A DNA stretch of 64,000 bases. Source: Charina bottae (lineage: Eukaryota > Chordata > Lepidosauria > Squamata > Charinaidae). Numbering within the stretch: the first letter of the stretch is position 1; the number at the start of each line of letters is the position of its first letter. The notes under the pieces are model-generated. The model saw only the letters and a program-made list of their open reading frames with translations. It made no database searches and was not told where the DNA came from. The position numbers and the translations under genes are program-made. The stretch covers positions 62,511,914 through 62,575,913 of the forward strand of contig JALMGJ010000002.1 in the NCBI GenBank assembly GCA_023362775.1, written 5' to 3'. Below, piece by piece: positions 34,440-46,798 of the stretch.

Positions 34440-35095
34440 TCCAATCTCCTGTTCTTCCCATGTAAAAATGAAACTGTTCACAGTGGCCCCAGCACTCTGG
34501 ATCTTACATAATGTAGCTTGAGGTCAAGCAGTATAATTTCCTGTTCATGAGAATTCTTTGTGCAATAGATGCTGAGAATGGGCTCTGTTCTCTTCGAGTC
34601 CCACGTTACTTCATATCATTGCTCTGCCAAAGTAACAGAAAATGCTGTCTGGATTGCTCTGACAGGTTATGAATATTTTACAAATCAGGTGCCCATTACT
34701 GTAATTGGAGGTTGATGTCTTGTCATTACTCTTCACACTCTGTTCTTGAGACTGTACACTCCCTTCGCTACCATGTAGCCACATTTGAAAGGAAAATGAG
34801 AAAAAATTGACAGGAGGCAAAAGTTGAAATGGAACACTGCTGTTAGAGAACAGTTGAGTGTTTCACTGGATGGGACAAATAGATGTGGGAAGAGAAAAGA
34901 AAGATTTTTAAATGGACTTAATACTTTAATAGGCTTGCTAGATTTTGGAATAAAGAGTTGAGGTAAATATGACGCAGCTAAAAAAAGTCTCCAGTTTAAG
35001 TTTCTTTGAAGCCATAACTTTCTAACTAGACTTGGGCAAGATACTCAAACTAAGTTTCAGTTATCTATCTACAGTTTGGGTATAATGTAAGAGTA
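34440..35095 (+). repeat. Unnamed interspersed repeat, copy B
   Basis: Aligns in order with copy A (2130-2566 plus 3436-3625) and is uninterrupted, so it gives the clearest view of the unit, roughly 650 bp. No coding capacity. An AATAAA lies at about 34950 (ggaataaagagtt). Confidence 0.6.
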
Positions 35096-35234
35096 TGCAT
35101 CAGTAACAATTTGTGATTCAGTTTTGTCTCTGGATAATTCAACCTGCCAATTCAATGGACATCCAAAAAGTGATGCACATTTTAAACTTTTAACAGAATC
35201 AAAATTAGAACAAGTAGTACCTATAACATCCCAA

Positions 35235-35640
35235 ACCCACCAGAGGTTATTGTACTGTTGTACTCATCCCACTGTGTTCTGGAGCCTTCATGCTTTCCTT
35301 CCCTACTGTGTTTTCACATTTCAAAGAAAAATGAAAAGAAATTGCCAGGAGGAAAAAGGTGAAATGTAGCACCACCCTTGGAGTAGCTGAGTGCTGTGCT
35401 GGATGCGGGAGAAGTAGATATGGTGGGAGGAAAGACAATGGTTTTTAATTGAACCTCTGATAGACAGTATTACTATATGTTCTGTCACATTTTGGAGTTT
35501 AGCTGAAGGAAGGAGCTAAGGAAGTCCCATATAAGACTGCCTTTCTCACCACATTACCTAAGCAAGGAACCCTCACATACTCTCAAGCCTCTCCTCCATG
35601 ATTTGGATATAATGATACCAATTATCTGTAGGCCCGTATA
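35235..35640 (+). repeat. Unnamed interspersed repeat, copy C (partial)
   Basis: Lacks the left part. Shares the cactgtgttctggagc, aaagaaaaatgaaaagaaattg and ccaggagg segments with copy B just upstream, then a gctaaggaagtccc block and an atgatttggatataatg end. Confidence 0.55.
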
Positions 35641-36867
35641 GTAAATATGAGATGTGATGTTGAACACGGATTAATATTGGTGAGTGTGACATAAAACATG
35701 CCTATCAGCCATCCTTGGAGTTGGGTCATACATATTTGTCACGATCACTTTGAAAATGTGTTCCATAGGTAAATGAGCTGGAATAGAACAAACATTGCAG
35801 GTAAAACTTCCATGTACTTTCCAAAGAAGTGAACTTGGTCATTTATTCTGCTGCAAGTGATGAATCATCAAATGGTCTATTTGAGAGCATGAAACTGCCT
35901 CAAGCTCTAACCTGGAACTGAAAAGTCCATTAACAGAGACTTTTTCAGAAAGTTTTTTTTTTTTACTGGACTCGGGAGTGACGATACCTCTGTGTAAATC
36001 CATATAAAATGTCTTTCCATTCTTTAGCAGTGGAATATTTAATCTATAAGCAATTGTAGACTGTCCAAACACAACTCTCTTACCTGTAGCTGTTGTCCAG
36101 AGGCCATATTACTATTCCATATTTCCTCAACTGTGTCCCTAGTTCTCCATTTACAAAATTGTTTTTCCTTGCCCTAGCCCTTGCCTGTGTCTGTTTTGTT
36201 GTCATACCTTTGTATTTTTTTTTTGGGGGGGGGGAGATTGATTACAGTAGAGATGACACTACTAATTTGATAAGCCTGCAGGTATCACCTGTTTGCATTT
36301 CTGTGAAAATCAGTTTTGCTTGGAGACAGTAAGCCATAAAATGTATTTGTTTCTATGTATAGCAATATGCAAATTAATCACAATAAGTGACAGTGCAGTT
36401 TTTTTTGGGGGGGTAAGAATATGATCCTCTTTCTCTTATTAAATTGAGAGAGATAAATCTATAATTATAGCTACTTGAGAAGCAGAATATGTGATAATCA
36501 GTGCACTGTAGATAGAATAGTATCTAGTACAAATGTGACAGAAGGAAAGTGGGTGTGTTACAACACATAATTTAGACATGTAAATGTGAGATGAGAAGGA
36601 TGCTTCGTACTAAGCCAAGTATCAGGCTCTAACTTCAGGCACCGTACAAGAAACTAAGTAGAGACAGCTTTGCAGTCAAAATCTGGACAATAAATATGTA
36701 TATTTATACTGATTAAGACCTAGAAGCCTAACCTAATATTGGACTTCTAAATGTTATGTGATCCTCCATCATCTCCATTCAGTATGATCAAGGGGATATG
36801 GGATCTGTGAATCCAAGTTTGGGATAGGTTGATCTAGAGGAATGAATTATAAGTAGCACCTGTGGCA
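35641..36867. other. Intron stretch, nothing recognised
   Basis: AT-rich; short homopolymers only (T run then G run near 36218-36234). No exon seen. Confidence 0.5.
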
Positions 36868-37175
36868 TCCACCCTGTGGAACATCATCCCCCCGCCGAGG
36901 TGAGATTGGCCCCATCTCTGCCAAACTTCCAGAAGTCCCTCAAAATTTGGATGTATCAACAGGCATGGGGGTCTCAAGGGAATGGTGGTTTGATGAGGTG
37001 GCTACCTTGTAACATCTAATGCTCTCTCCTAGTCTTTAATAATATTAATGTTTTAATTGTAGAAACTTTTAAAATATTATTTTATGTTTTTTTATTGTAT
37101 GCTGCCGAGAGTCATGTATTGTGAGATGGGCAGCCATATAAATATGATAGATAAATAGATAGATAGACAGAAAGA
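36868..37175 (+). mobile_element. L2-like LINE 3' end with (ATAG)n tail
   Basis: Decayed coding end (caccctgtggaacatcatcc, matching the LWNILPP region, then cttccagaagtccctcaaaa) and a 3' UTR with gctgccgagagtcatg, ending in gatagataaatagatagatag units. Confidence 0.8.
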
Positions 37176-37609
37176 CAAATCCATTGAACTTTGGGCATGC
37201 CATTTAGATGACATCATTGGCCAAAAGATGGATAGAGTGTCTGCATAACAGAATTGATGCTGTCAAAGTTCTTGTGGAGCTGGTATATATAAATGTTGTA
37301 ATAAATATCCTAATAAGTAAATAACGCTAGGTAGAATTTTTTCGACATTTTTTACCAAATACTTGTGAGTGCATTGTGGCTTTCTGTGCTTGCCTTTATT
37401 ATGAAGTAGATAAGATATGGGTGTGGAAGTGCCCTGACTTGTATTGTATCCTCAGTAGCTTTTTTTTTTCCATCTGTGCACTTGTACTTTTTATTGTTAA
37501 GCAGTACAAATAATCCTCTACAACAATTCTTAGGTTCCTAGTGATCCATAGTCCAATGTTTTTTCTCCAGCAAATTGAAGTATAACTGTCCTGTGCTCTC
37601 TTTTTTTAA

Positions 37610-37718
37610 TATACTGTATGTATGTATGTATGTATGTATGTATGCATATGTGTGTGTGTACACACATACATACACACACACACACACACACATACATATA
37701 TATTATATATATATATAA
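37610..37718. repeat. Compound (ATGT)n/(AC)n/(AT)n microsatellite
   Basis: Tandem tatg units, then gtgtgtgta, then cacacaca and tatata blocks, next to the poly-T end of an L1 copy. Confidence 0.9.
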
Positions 37719-38485
37719 TTTTTATTAAAGATTTTTAAAAAGGAAGATAAAAACTAATAGTAAGTTAAAGGTTCCCCCGCAGTTGTATCTGACTCTAGGG
37801 GCTGGTGCTCATCTCCGTTTGTTAGCTGAAGAGCCAGCGTTGTCCGAAGACACTTCCGCGGTAATGTGGCCAGCATGATGCGCACGGAACGCTGTTACCT
37901 TCCCACTGAAGTGGTACCTATTTATCTACTTGCATTTGCATGCTTTCGAATTGCTAGGTTGGCAAGAGCTGGGGCGAGTGCGGGAGCTCACTCCGTCACG
38001 CGGGGCTAGGGTCTCGAACCTCCGAACTTGCGACCTTCTGATCGACAAGCCTGGAAAAGAAAAGAAATCAAAGAGAAATGTAAAAGTGCATGATAGGAAA
38101 AAAAAGTAAGAGAAAAATAGAAAAGAAAGAAAAAAGATACAAAGAAGTAGCTTCCAATCTTCTTTACAGCGGTTATAAGTACAATTATAAATTTACCTCT
38201 TACTCTATGGTTACAACATGACTCTCTTCTTTCTATAATCTATCCTGTCTAATCATCAAAACCATAAACATTTTTTTCTGTTTCACACAAAAAGTCTATA
38301 ATGGGTTTCCAGTCAGCAATAAACGTAGATACTGTCTTTTCTCTGATCAAAAAAGTCAATTTAGCCATCTCAGCAAGTTCCATTATCTTCACCAACCATT
38401 GTGCCAAATCTTTCCATCTTTGGGCATACAATAATCTCACTTTAGCTTGCAGTTTCGAGTACCTTGCAGTTTTCCATGCTGTAAT
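37719..38485 (-). mobile_element. L1 LINE 3' end, split by a SINE
   Basis: Minus-strand copy. The frame at 38249-38440 reads YAQRWKDLAQWLVKIMELAEMAKLTFLIRE and ADWKPIIDFL, the C-terminal segment of squamate L1 ORF2, and is followed by an A/T-rich 3' UTR. A SINE at 37767-38053 splits that 3' UTR. Confidence 0.75.
37767..38053 (-). mobile_element. tRNA-derived SINE (Squam type) inside the L1
   Basis: Reverse complement of the family at 28780 and 56143, including gcatgctttcgaattgctag and cttctgatcgacaagcctgg. It stops within the tRNA head, so about 30 bp of the 5' end are missing. Confidence 0.88.
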
Positions 38486-39498
38486 TTAATCCAAGGTAAG
38501 ACATAAGGAAACTCCTTCTGTGAGGATGCAGAGTGATAGAGGGATGTGTAACAAAAGCCAACAACTGTAACTTTGGCCATTATGTTAAAAAAAAACACTA
38601 AAAGGATTTTGGGGAAAAAAATCTAAAGCATTCTAAAAATTAGGTCAAAAATCAAAAGCCTCATGCACAAGAAACAGTTTCTGAAAATGGGAGGACAGAT
38701 TTCAGTGCAAGATTAGGTAGAATGGAAATGTCAGGTAGCTATGTACTTCAGCCAGAATTTATCAGAAACCAAAACCTTTGTGTGACCTCAGGGGTGAGAG
38801 GGAAAGGTCTGTTTTCCTTTGTAGCATGTTATGTTGACATTTAGCAAATATTCAGGAGTCTTACACAACTAAAACAGACAAACTACCAAAGAAAGAAAGT
38901 ACCAATTAACATGAAAGTTCAGAATAATGGTCATTCTTTTAGATTGTGCTACCAACCTAACTTTATCATGCTGATCACTCATCTTCATTTTAGACTCATC
39001 TTCATTTTAGACTGAAAGACACCAGCATGTGGGAAATCATAAATTACAAGTAGCTTGCGGTTTTCAGATGTACTAATTCAGTAAGCCTGGCTATATGTTA
39101 AAAGCGTCGGTCAAAATCATCCTTTAAACTGGAAACATTTCCACTTACAATCTACTTTTGTTCTGAGGGCCCGGGCCATAAGTGGCCAAGACAGATTAGC
39201 TTGCTGGGAATTATTGCTTACAGCAGACAAACTTCATGATGAAAGAATTCACATGATTTATTTTCAAGCTTACCATAATTTTATGAAAGGCAGGGGTCCT
39301 TGCTCTCCTCCTAAAATATTCCATAGCCTATTTGATTGGCTCAGTCCTTGACCAGCTGCTTTTAAAATATGAAAATTTCTTTAATCCAAGTTTTCATAAA
39401 AATCTGCCTTCTCATGCTTTCTCTTGTCCTATCCTCCACGGATATGTGGATAGTAAACCTGCATTTAGTCTTCATTTTACATTGAAGTCTTTGCATTC

Positions 39499-39631
39499 CT
39501 CTAACACAGTGTTTCTTAACTTTGGCAGTTTTTGGATGTGTGGACTCCAACTCCCAGAATTCCCCAACCAGGCTGGGAATTGGAGTCCACACAGCTGAAA
39601 GCTGCTAAGGTTGAGAAACACTGCCTTAACA
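39499..39631. mobile_element. Palindromic hAT-type MITE, fullest copy
   Basis: 39507-39623: left arm cagtgtttcttaactttggc...actcccagaattcccc and right arm gggaattggagtccacacag...ggttgagaaacactg. Flanking 8-mers ctctaaca and ccttaaca agree at six of eight positions. Confidence 0.85.
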
Positions 39632-42581
39632 TGTCCTGATAGCATTTATCACGTCTTGTAGCTTGTTGAATGGATTTGCAGCTATTTTTGATTGGGTTGT
39701 CTTTTGAGCTTATCATCATCATACTAGTATGGTATGCTAGAAAATATGCTGTAGCTCAGAATTATATCTTGTCCCAACTTCTAAGCAGTTATACTTTAGT
39801 CATTTTTCCAATCAAACAGCAATTAAGGGGTTAAGAGTCCTGCATAAAGATAGCACTTGTCTGATGACAACATTTATACTAACTAGTGAATATGCTGCTG
39901 AATGAATTATGCTGGGGGGGGGGGGCATTCCATTTTTCGATTCCTTTTGGCATTTTTTCAAAGTGTGCCTGGAGTTCTCAGGAAATTCAGTGAGGCAAAT
40001 GAAGTCTGTGATACTAATTTAGTAAGGGGAAAAAGGCTGTGAAAAGTATTTTTGAATTCATTAGGATCTGTTTCCCCACAGTGTGAATAGGCGAGTTGGG
40101 GGAGCCTGAAATATTTGTCAGGGCTAAAACTAGGCCATATGCATTTTTGGAGTTTCTAATTCTCAAAATCCTCTGCAGCATAAAAACCATCCCCCCGTTT
40201 TGTTTTGTTTTGTTTCTTTGTTGGTGATCACTTTTATTCCTATTTATTTGTTCTGTGAGCATGTAGGAAGCTGATCAGTTGATCCAACAAGCTACAAGGT
40301 AAATCCTATAAGGAAAATATTACAGGAATACATACATAATTATACATATAAAATTATACAATTCATACCTCTCTACTGTAGTGGGGTTACCATTTACAGC
40401 CTTCCTTATCTTTTGACTGTTACAGAATTTCCACAAATTCCATCTGTTTAGTGCTGCATCTCTCTTACGGGAAATGCTACTGTTGAATTTCTACCTGCAC
40501 TGAAATTCGTAAATTTATAGAAGTCCCACAGGCAAAATAGGTGGCAAAATGCCATTTCTAGTTCACAGTAGGAAAGAAGAATATCACCAGTGCCAGAAAA
40601 TTTTCTTTTTCTGTCCAAAGAATGAAATCAGCAGAACAAAAAAAAAAGTACAATAATGATAAACTAGCAATTATATCATGTGCATTATACCTTGAAGGAC
40701 CTGGAACTATAAAGATAATACTTGACTGACATATTTACAATACACTTGTATTAAATCTCATCATTCTAAAGACATTGAACGTACCTCCAAGGATGGTTTA
40801 CCAGACACAGGGATAAAGTCACAAGTTGTGTCTCTCAGGGCCTTATGCAAGTCTGGTGTCGGTTGTGAATACTTGAGCACTAAATACTTGAACAGTGATG
40901 AAATATAGCTAAGTCTGTATGCTTTATAGCCCACTTTTCTCCTTAATTTATGCAAATATCAAGGCCTTTGCAATAGGGCATCCTTCTTATCTGATATTAA
41001 GAAATCTCAAAACTAAGCCCAAGGAAGACATCTTCAGATCCAGTGTTCTGCAGACATGAGGACTTGAATGCCCAGAGATCTCAGGAATAATCATGCTGAC
41101 TGAAATTCTGTCAAAAAAGCCATGTGTCTCAGTTGTACCCAGGTTGCCCTAAGTTCTTAACTACATTAATGATCTTGTCCTAAATTCCTACAAGGTCATA
41201 GTAATGGCCAACCTACTTGTCTTTTCACAATGTACAATATTTTCTAATTAAATGTGGCTTCAAACATTTTGCATATTAAAACTGCTATAAAAATAATGAA
41301 CCTTTAGAGAACCCCATAAAAAGCAAGATATTGTGTCTTTTCTTATGAGGATTCTTTAGATTTTACTGTTGTTCTAAATGAAACCCAAGAAGCTGGCACC
41401 ACCAAATCAATCTGGTAGTTCACCTACCTCAATAGAGTACTGCTGGAAGCAACATTTCAGGTTTTCATACCGGAGTCTCCTCTGGCTATAGGAAAAATAA
41501 AGTCACTTTACGTATACTTCTCTGATGAGTTCTGTGATGCAAGGAGGCTCAGAAGAAAACAGATATTATTATGTATATATACATACTGTATGTAAAATGC
41601 ATTAGCAGGAGTATCCACAAGGGTAGGTAAAAATGTCAAGATGATGGACATGATCACACAGACATGACAGCCATCTAAACTTTTTTATTTATTCCTCGCC
41701 ACCCAATCTACCCTGGACACCCTTGTGCATTAGTAGGATGTAGCACTTAACTGAACTTGGCTGATCTCAAAAAACCTAAGTGTTGAATCTAGTTAAGGTT
41801 GGAATGGGAGTATTCCTACTGTTTATCAGACTGGATCTCAAATCTTATATCCCAGAAGAAGTGACAAACTACATCCATACTTGTCTATGTAGTCCCCAGG
41901 AGTTGAACTCAGCTCAGGGAGTCCTTCTGTACAAAGTGAACTAGACAAGATTTTAGTGGCAGAAGTCTTCCTTAACATTTTGGGGTGATGTGAGAGTTAC
42001 AGTGTGTGGGGTGGTGCTGTAGACAGGGTGGGCAGAGCTGTGATTTTGTTTTTGTTTTTCTCTATTTTTAATGTTCTTGATGTTGTTAAAGGGGATTGTA
42101 GGATTTATTTTCTTGGCTTTAGCTGTATTAAGCTGTTTTAAGGCATACATTTCTATGTTCATATGTTTCTTGCCTCTGAACTTAGCTCTGAAGATGCAAG
42201 CTGCCCACCCCATCTCTGCTTAAAGCTTCCCCACTCTCTGTGGGACTGATGTGAATCACTGGTTCTTTCAGTAGGCAGCAAGGGACTGATGATCAGCCTG
42301 TGGTGAAGTCATGAAGGAGAAAAACCTAGATTTGTCCTATCCTGAGAGCAGATTTGCCCCATTTGTTTTTTTCATCTTGTTCCTGTAATGTTTGTGGCAG
42401 TCTGATACATCAATATTCAGTTGCTCTTGCTTCTCCCAACCCCATTTATTTTTATGTGAGGAAAAATCTCTCCATCTTCGGGCCAAGCTATCACTAAAAG
42501 TGTAGGAGTTGGGGCAATCTTAAAAGGAAAGATGGCAACCTTATCTGGTTATTCTCAGAATGCATGGAAATATGCATAAAT
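39632..42581. other. Intron stretch, nothing recognised
   Basis: About 3 kb of AT-rich sequence with a G run at about 39914-39925 and no named repeat or exon that I can support. Confidence 0.5.
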
Positions 42582-42668
42582 ATGCCTAGTACTGGCGTGC
42601 TATGGTCCATGAGGTCACGAAGAGTGGGACACGACTAAACGACTGAACAACAACAACATGCATAGTAC
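42582..42668 (+). mobile_element. 65-bp Bov-B 3' end with TSD
   Basis: 42593-42657 holds only ggcgtgctatggtccatgag, a gtgggacacgactaaacgac segment and a caacaacaac tail. Flanked by 11-mers atgcctagtac and atgcatagtac (one mismatch). Confidence 0.88.
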
Positions 42669-43352
42669 AGATGATTGTTAATGAGTGAATTCCCACTGGA
42701 ATTTCTGTGATGGTGGCATTGCTTGTTCCTTGGGCTGGGACTGTGAATGGGACAGATACTCACAAGAGAGGGTAAGCATAAGGAATACTGATTAATGTGA
42801 AACCACTAATTGCAAAGGTGGGCATAACAGAACCAAGTTTCCTGTGTAAAACAAGATGGGCAACACAACTTTGAAGCATAACCTTGTGTCTGGCAGGGTA
42901 CTGTCATGGGCACCAGCTTGCTAATTACTGTAAAATGAATTGAATTATGTTGATAAATGGCAAGATAAAGTTAACTTCTATTTTGTTGAGGTAATTTTTA
43001 TTCCACTCAAACCCTGAACTGAAATCACAGCTTTTGATATCTGTCATACAAGATTAATAAGTCATATTTATTCTTAAATTGATCTGGATATCCAAAAGCA
43101 CATTGCAGGGGAAGAAATGAAGAATGTACACTATACACAAAAAAGTCCCTGACATGGGTCAAAATGTCTTTCTAGTTATCAGCGCCAGGGGGAATCGTGT
43201 GTCTTTTTTGCAAATTTCTACTCATTAACTCAGTTGAAATTCTACCACAATTTATTTATTTAGCGTATGGCATACATTGCCAGGGAGTCTACAGTGTTAC
43301 ACAGTAGATGTTCTAGCGCCAGATAGTTGCTAGTCTTTCTTGTACTGATGCA

Positions 43353-43367
43353 CCACAAGAGGGCGAG
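43353..43367 (+). promoter_or_regulatory. CTCF-like motif (candidate)
   Basis: ccacaagagggcgag fits the CTCF core at most positions. A by-eye match only. Confidence 0.2.
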
Positions 43368-43508
43368 CTAGCTTTGCTTCAGCTGGCCAGCAGAGTTCCC
43401 TTTTTTTTTAGGGAAGTCGGCTCATCCGGACTTTTTTCTCCACTGATCGTCTGTCAGCACCGGTTCCTGCTCCCTGCACAGATCGCCACCAGCATTTCCC
43501 CCCACCGA

Positions 43509-43715
43509 AATGGGGGTACCTATTTATCTACTCGCAGATGACATGCTTTCGAACTGCTAGGTGGGCACAGAAGCTAGGGATGAAATTATGGGAACTCACT
43601 TTTGTCACACGGAGCTGGGCTCGAACCATTGGAGTGTCGACCATTACTGGCCGGCAAACTCCAGCATCATTAACCCACTGCGCCACCGCATCTACACTGC
43701 GCCACTGCATCTACC
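43509..43715 (-). mobile_element. Highly diverged tRNA-derived SINE
   Basis: Shares tacctatttatctactcgca, catgctttcgaactgctagg and a gctcgaacc B-box-like part with the Squam-type copies, but with many substitutions. A short duplicated phrase (ctgcgccaccgcatctac / ctgcgccactgcatctac) lies at its end. Confidence 0.65.
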
Positions 43716-44491
43716 ACAATGAGGGACCCAAGCAGAGATGAATAATGTAGCCTCACTTGATATGTTGGCTACTTAAACTTGAAGACTCAAAGACTTGAAG
43801 ACTTAAAGGGATGTCAAACAGAGTATGGAGTATGCATGGAATATTGCCACATGGTACCCAAAACTCTGCAGAAAAGTTCTGTTCTAGCCTTGTTGTTGCT
43901 TGGTGCTTGAAGACATACTGCATAATACGTTTGAGAAAACTGCATTTCCACTGGTCCTGCCTACACATTAGCTTCAATTCCACCAGTACGTTTATTCAAG
44001 TCTTTGAGGTTTTTAAAAGTCTAGTAAATTTATTTTCTTAAACGTGTAAAGCAAAGCTCGATCCCTAGATGATTTAGAAGCAAGAAAGAACAAGCAGACT
44101 TTGTCCCCCCCCCCCTCATGCTTTTCAAGCTAAACAGACACCTTAAGTGAATCATACAATAGAATCACAAATCGTGTTACGTTTCCCTCCCTCTGCCCAG
44201 GAGGTCACACTGGTATATTGCCCAAACCATACATGGAAATCTGATTTGAGATCTTTATTTTTTTGTGAAAATAAGAGACCTTGCAGACATTGACACAAGC
44301 AAGAAAATAAAGAAACAAAGGCACATATGTTAGGGTGGTTTCACCCAAGCTTTTTGTCATATAAGAGAGCTGAGGATTTTTGTTTTTAAGAGGGCCAGAT
44401 TAATATACTTGTAACACTTTTGTGTTTTCCTTCCATTCTTCTTTTTTTCCCCTTTCTCAAAAATAAATTAATAGCACTGGAAAGGACAGAA

Positions 44492-46627
44492 GAGGTGCAC
44501 AATATATTTCTTTTTTTTTATCCATAAGTTTTATTAAATTTTAAAATACATATTAAAAGCTAATACAAAAGAAAAGAAATAGAAATACAAAGTAAGAAAA
44601 AGGAAAAGAAAAAGTGAAGTCAAAAAATAACAAACAAAGAAAATATAGAAAATAGATGTCCTCCAATTTATCCTTGAACTTTAAGTACAACAATTAACTT
44701 TAAATGTTAGTCCTTTATACAATACACAGAAACTTTTCTTTGTCATATACCCTTTGATTTCTATAATCCAATCTTCTGTTCTTCATATAGGTTTCGCCTT
44801 TCTTGATATCTTCCAACAATCCATCTCTGGTTTCTACTCCTTAGAATAGTAATCAAATGTTCATTGTTGCATCAATTAAATGTTTTCCATTTGCTCTTTC
44901 CATTTTTACATCTATATTTATATCTTCAATAAAGTCCAATTAGTATAACAAATAAAGGCCTTATCTACGTCTAATAAAATACAGTATATTCTGTTCATGT
45001 TATGACTATATATTCCATTAATACATAATCTAACATATTACATAACATAATACATAATATAGCAAAAATACAAAACCTAACATAACATATAACCTAATAC
45101 ATACAACATATTCTTGTAATAACCTACATTCTAATTCCATCTCATCATCTCATTGTCTTCTCATAAATGTGTCTCCAGAAAGAGTAATATATAATATCAA
45201 CATATTTATTTATAATCTTGTATCATACACTTAAAATATCATGTTTTTATGCATCTGTAAGTTTCTCATATCTGTGCTTACTCTGTGTACAATACCAAAT
45301 CCGCATTTTCATTCACCTTGCATTCCAAATCAATATCAATAAATCTCCTGTTTAGGTTATGCCAATATCACAATATGCAACTTGTTTATTTCTGTAACTC
45401 ATGTGGGATATCAAAATGTTTATTTTGCCATATCTATCAATTTGCATATTAAAATCTGCCTGTCTCAGCTGCCACAATGTATTTATGCCCAAACATTTAA
45501 TAGACCACTTCCTGTAAAATATCATAATCTTCTTCTGTACCAATACATTCAAAGTCCTCTTTCCCTGTTTCTCTACTGGTTCGAAAGGTCTTTCCTCTGT
45601 TTCTAAATCTGTCCCTTGTATCTTCTGTTCCTGAGCCATCAAAACTATTAATATACGTTCTATGGATTTCTTAATTTGCAAAAAAATTTTTCTGGTTTCT
45701 TCCTTAAAATCCTGAAGTGCTGTGAGAAATGCCATGTTCAAATCGTAATCAGCTGCCGTAGCCAAAACAGAAAATTTTCTCAGGGAGCAGGGAACAGCTG
45801 TTCTATTATTTATCAATAATGTCTATTTCTTTAAGTAAGAAAAGCTTTTAAAGTAAGAGATGAAAAAATTCCACAGAGCAGTATTTCAAACAGTTTGTAG
45901 AAGGAAAGATGAAGATATATTCCAAATAAAAGATAGTCCTTTCTAAAAAAAAGTAGGAAAAAAAAAAGGTAGAGAGGCACACATTCTCTATACTTTATTC
46001 TTTATTCTTCTTTATTCTTCAGGCTGCAAGCTGCTTAACCCAAACAAACAATTTCTCAAAAGTCAGTTAGTTTGTCGAGTGAGAAATACCAACAAAGTCT
46101 CTTAAATCCCAATTTCTCTCATACAAAAGAAAGGCAGAAAAATACAAAACTTGTTCACTATGTTGCGAAAATAAAATCTATCAAACTTCCACCAAAATTA
46201 ATTATAGCAAAGAAAACACAAAATTAGCCAACATTTTGAACGAAGTCCAAAGATAAATTTTAGATAATAAAAATGTACTAATCTAAAAAAGAAAACTAAT
46301 ATAAAGTGGTCTAAAAGCTGGCTGTCACTCTTGTGTCTCCCAAGAGACTTACGTTCTCTGCAGAGCTAGGATCCTCCTTCGGCCATTTCATTGCATTCAC
46401 CCCGTTCTTCTCCGCGGTGGAAACAACAAAGAAAAACAGGAGTGGGCAATTACAATGGCTCTGTGAGCAATCTTCTGGTTCCCCCTTCTCCAGGGGGAAA
46501 CTTCAGTGGTCTGTAGACCCCTGCAAACAAGATAGAAAGTTAGCCAGGTCTCAGAGCTCAGAGCTCTGAGAAACTCTGACTTGTCGAGTTACCAGCCAGG
46601 CTTGGAGTGAGGTGCACAATATATTTC
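44492..46627 (-). mobile_element. Short non-autonomous L1-like element, copy 2
   Basis: A complete insertion of about 2.1 kb (44511-46608), flanked by a perfect 19-bp duplication, gaggtgcacaatatatttc, at 44492-44510 and 46609-46627. It starts on the minus strand with actccaagcctggctgg, as in copy 1, and ends in poly-A (poly-T on plus at 44511-44519). It matches copy 1 along the 5' leader, the short ORF, the AT-rich middle (including ttatttgttatactaattgg) and the 3' end. Neither endonuclease nor reverse transcriptase is encoded. Confidence 0.8.
45352..45735 (-). CDS. Short ORF of the non-autonomous L1-like element (copy 2)
   Basis: A 127-residue frame from MAFLTALQDFKEETRKIFLQ to VAYCDIGIT. 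The frame is open upstream for 27 codons (MINNRTAV...), but that leader is not shared with copy 1, so the internal MAF is the likely start. Shared blocks with 7890-8303: MAF start, an E/K-rich helical stretch, VLVQKK, TLWQLRQ, HMSYRNKQVAYC and the terminal GIT. It looks like the N-terminal coiled-coil part of an L1 ORF1-like protein cut short. Whether it is translated is unknown. Confidence 0.5.
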   Translation of the reverse strand: MAFLTALQDFKEETRKIFLQIKKSIERILIVLMAQEQKIQGTDLETEERPFEPVEKQGKRTLNVLVQKKIMIFYRKWSIKCLGINTLWQLRQADFNMQIDRYGKINILISHMSYRNKQVAYCDIGIT

Positions 46628-46798
46628 AACTGGGAACGCTTGAAGCATTTCTGTGCATCCCACAGAGGCATATAAATGCTGGAAGAAGAAGAACTTCTGA
46701 CCACTTCATGATCTTGTCTTTAGTTGTGTGATCTTTTCTGACATTTCTGACAGTGTAGACCAGGATTTTCAAACTGTCTTCCAGAGAACCCTAGGATT

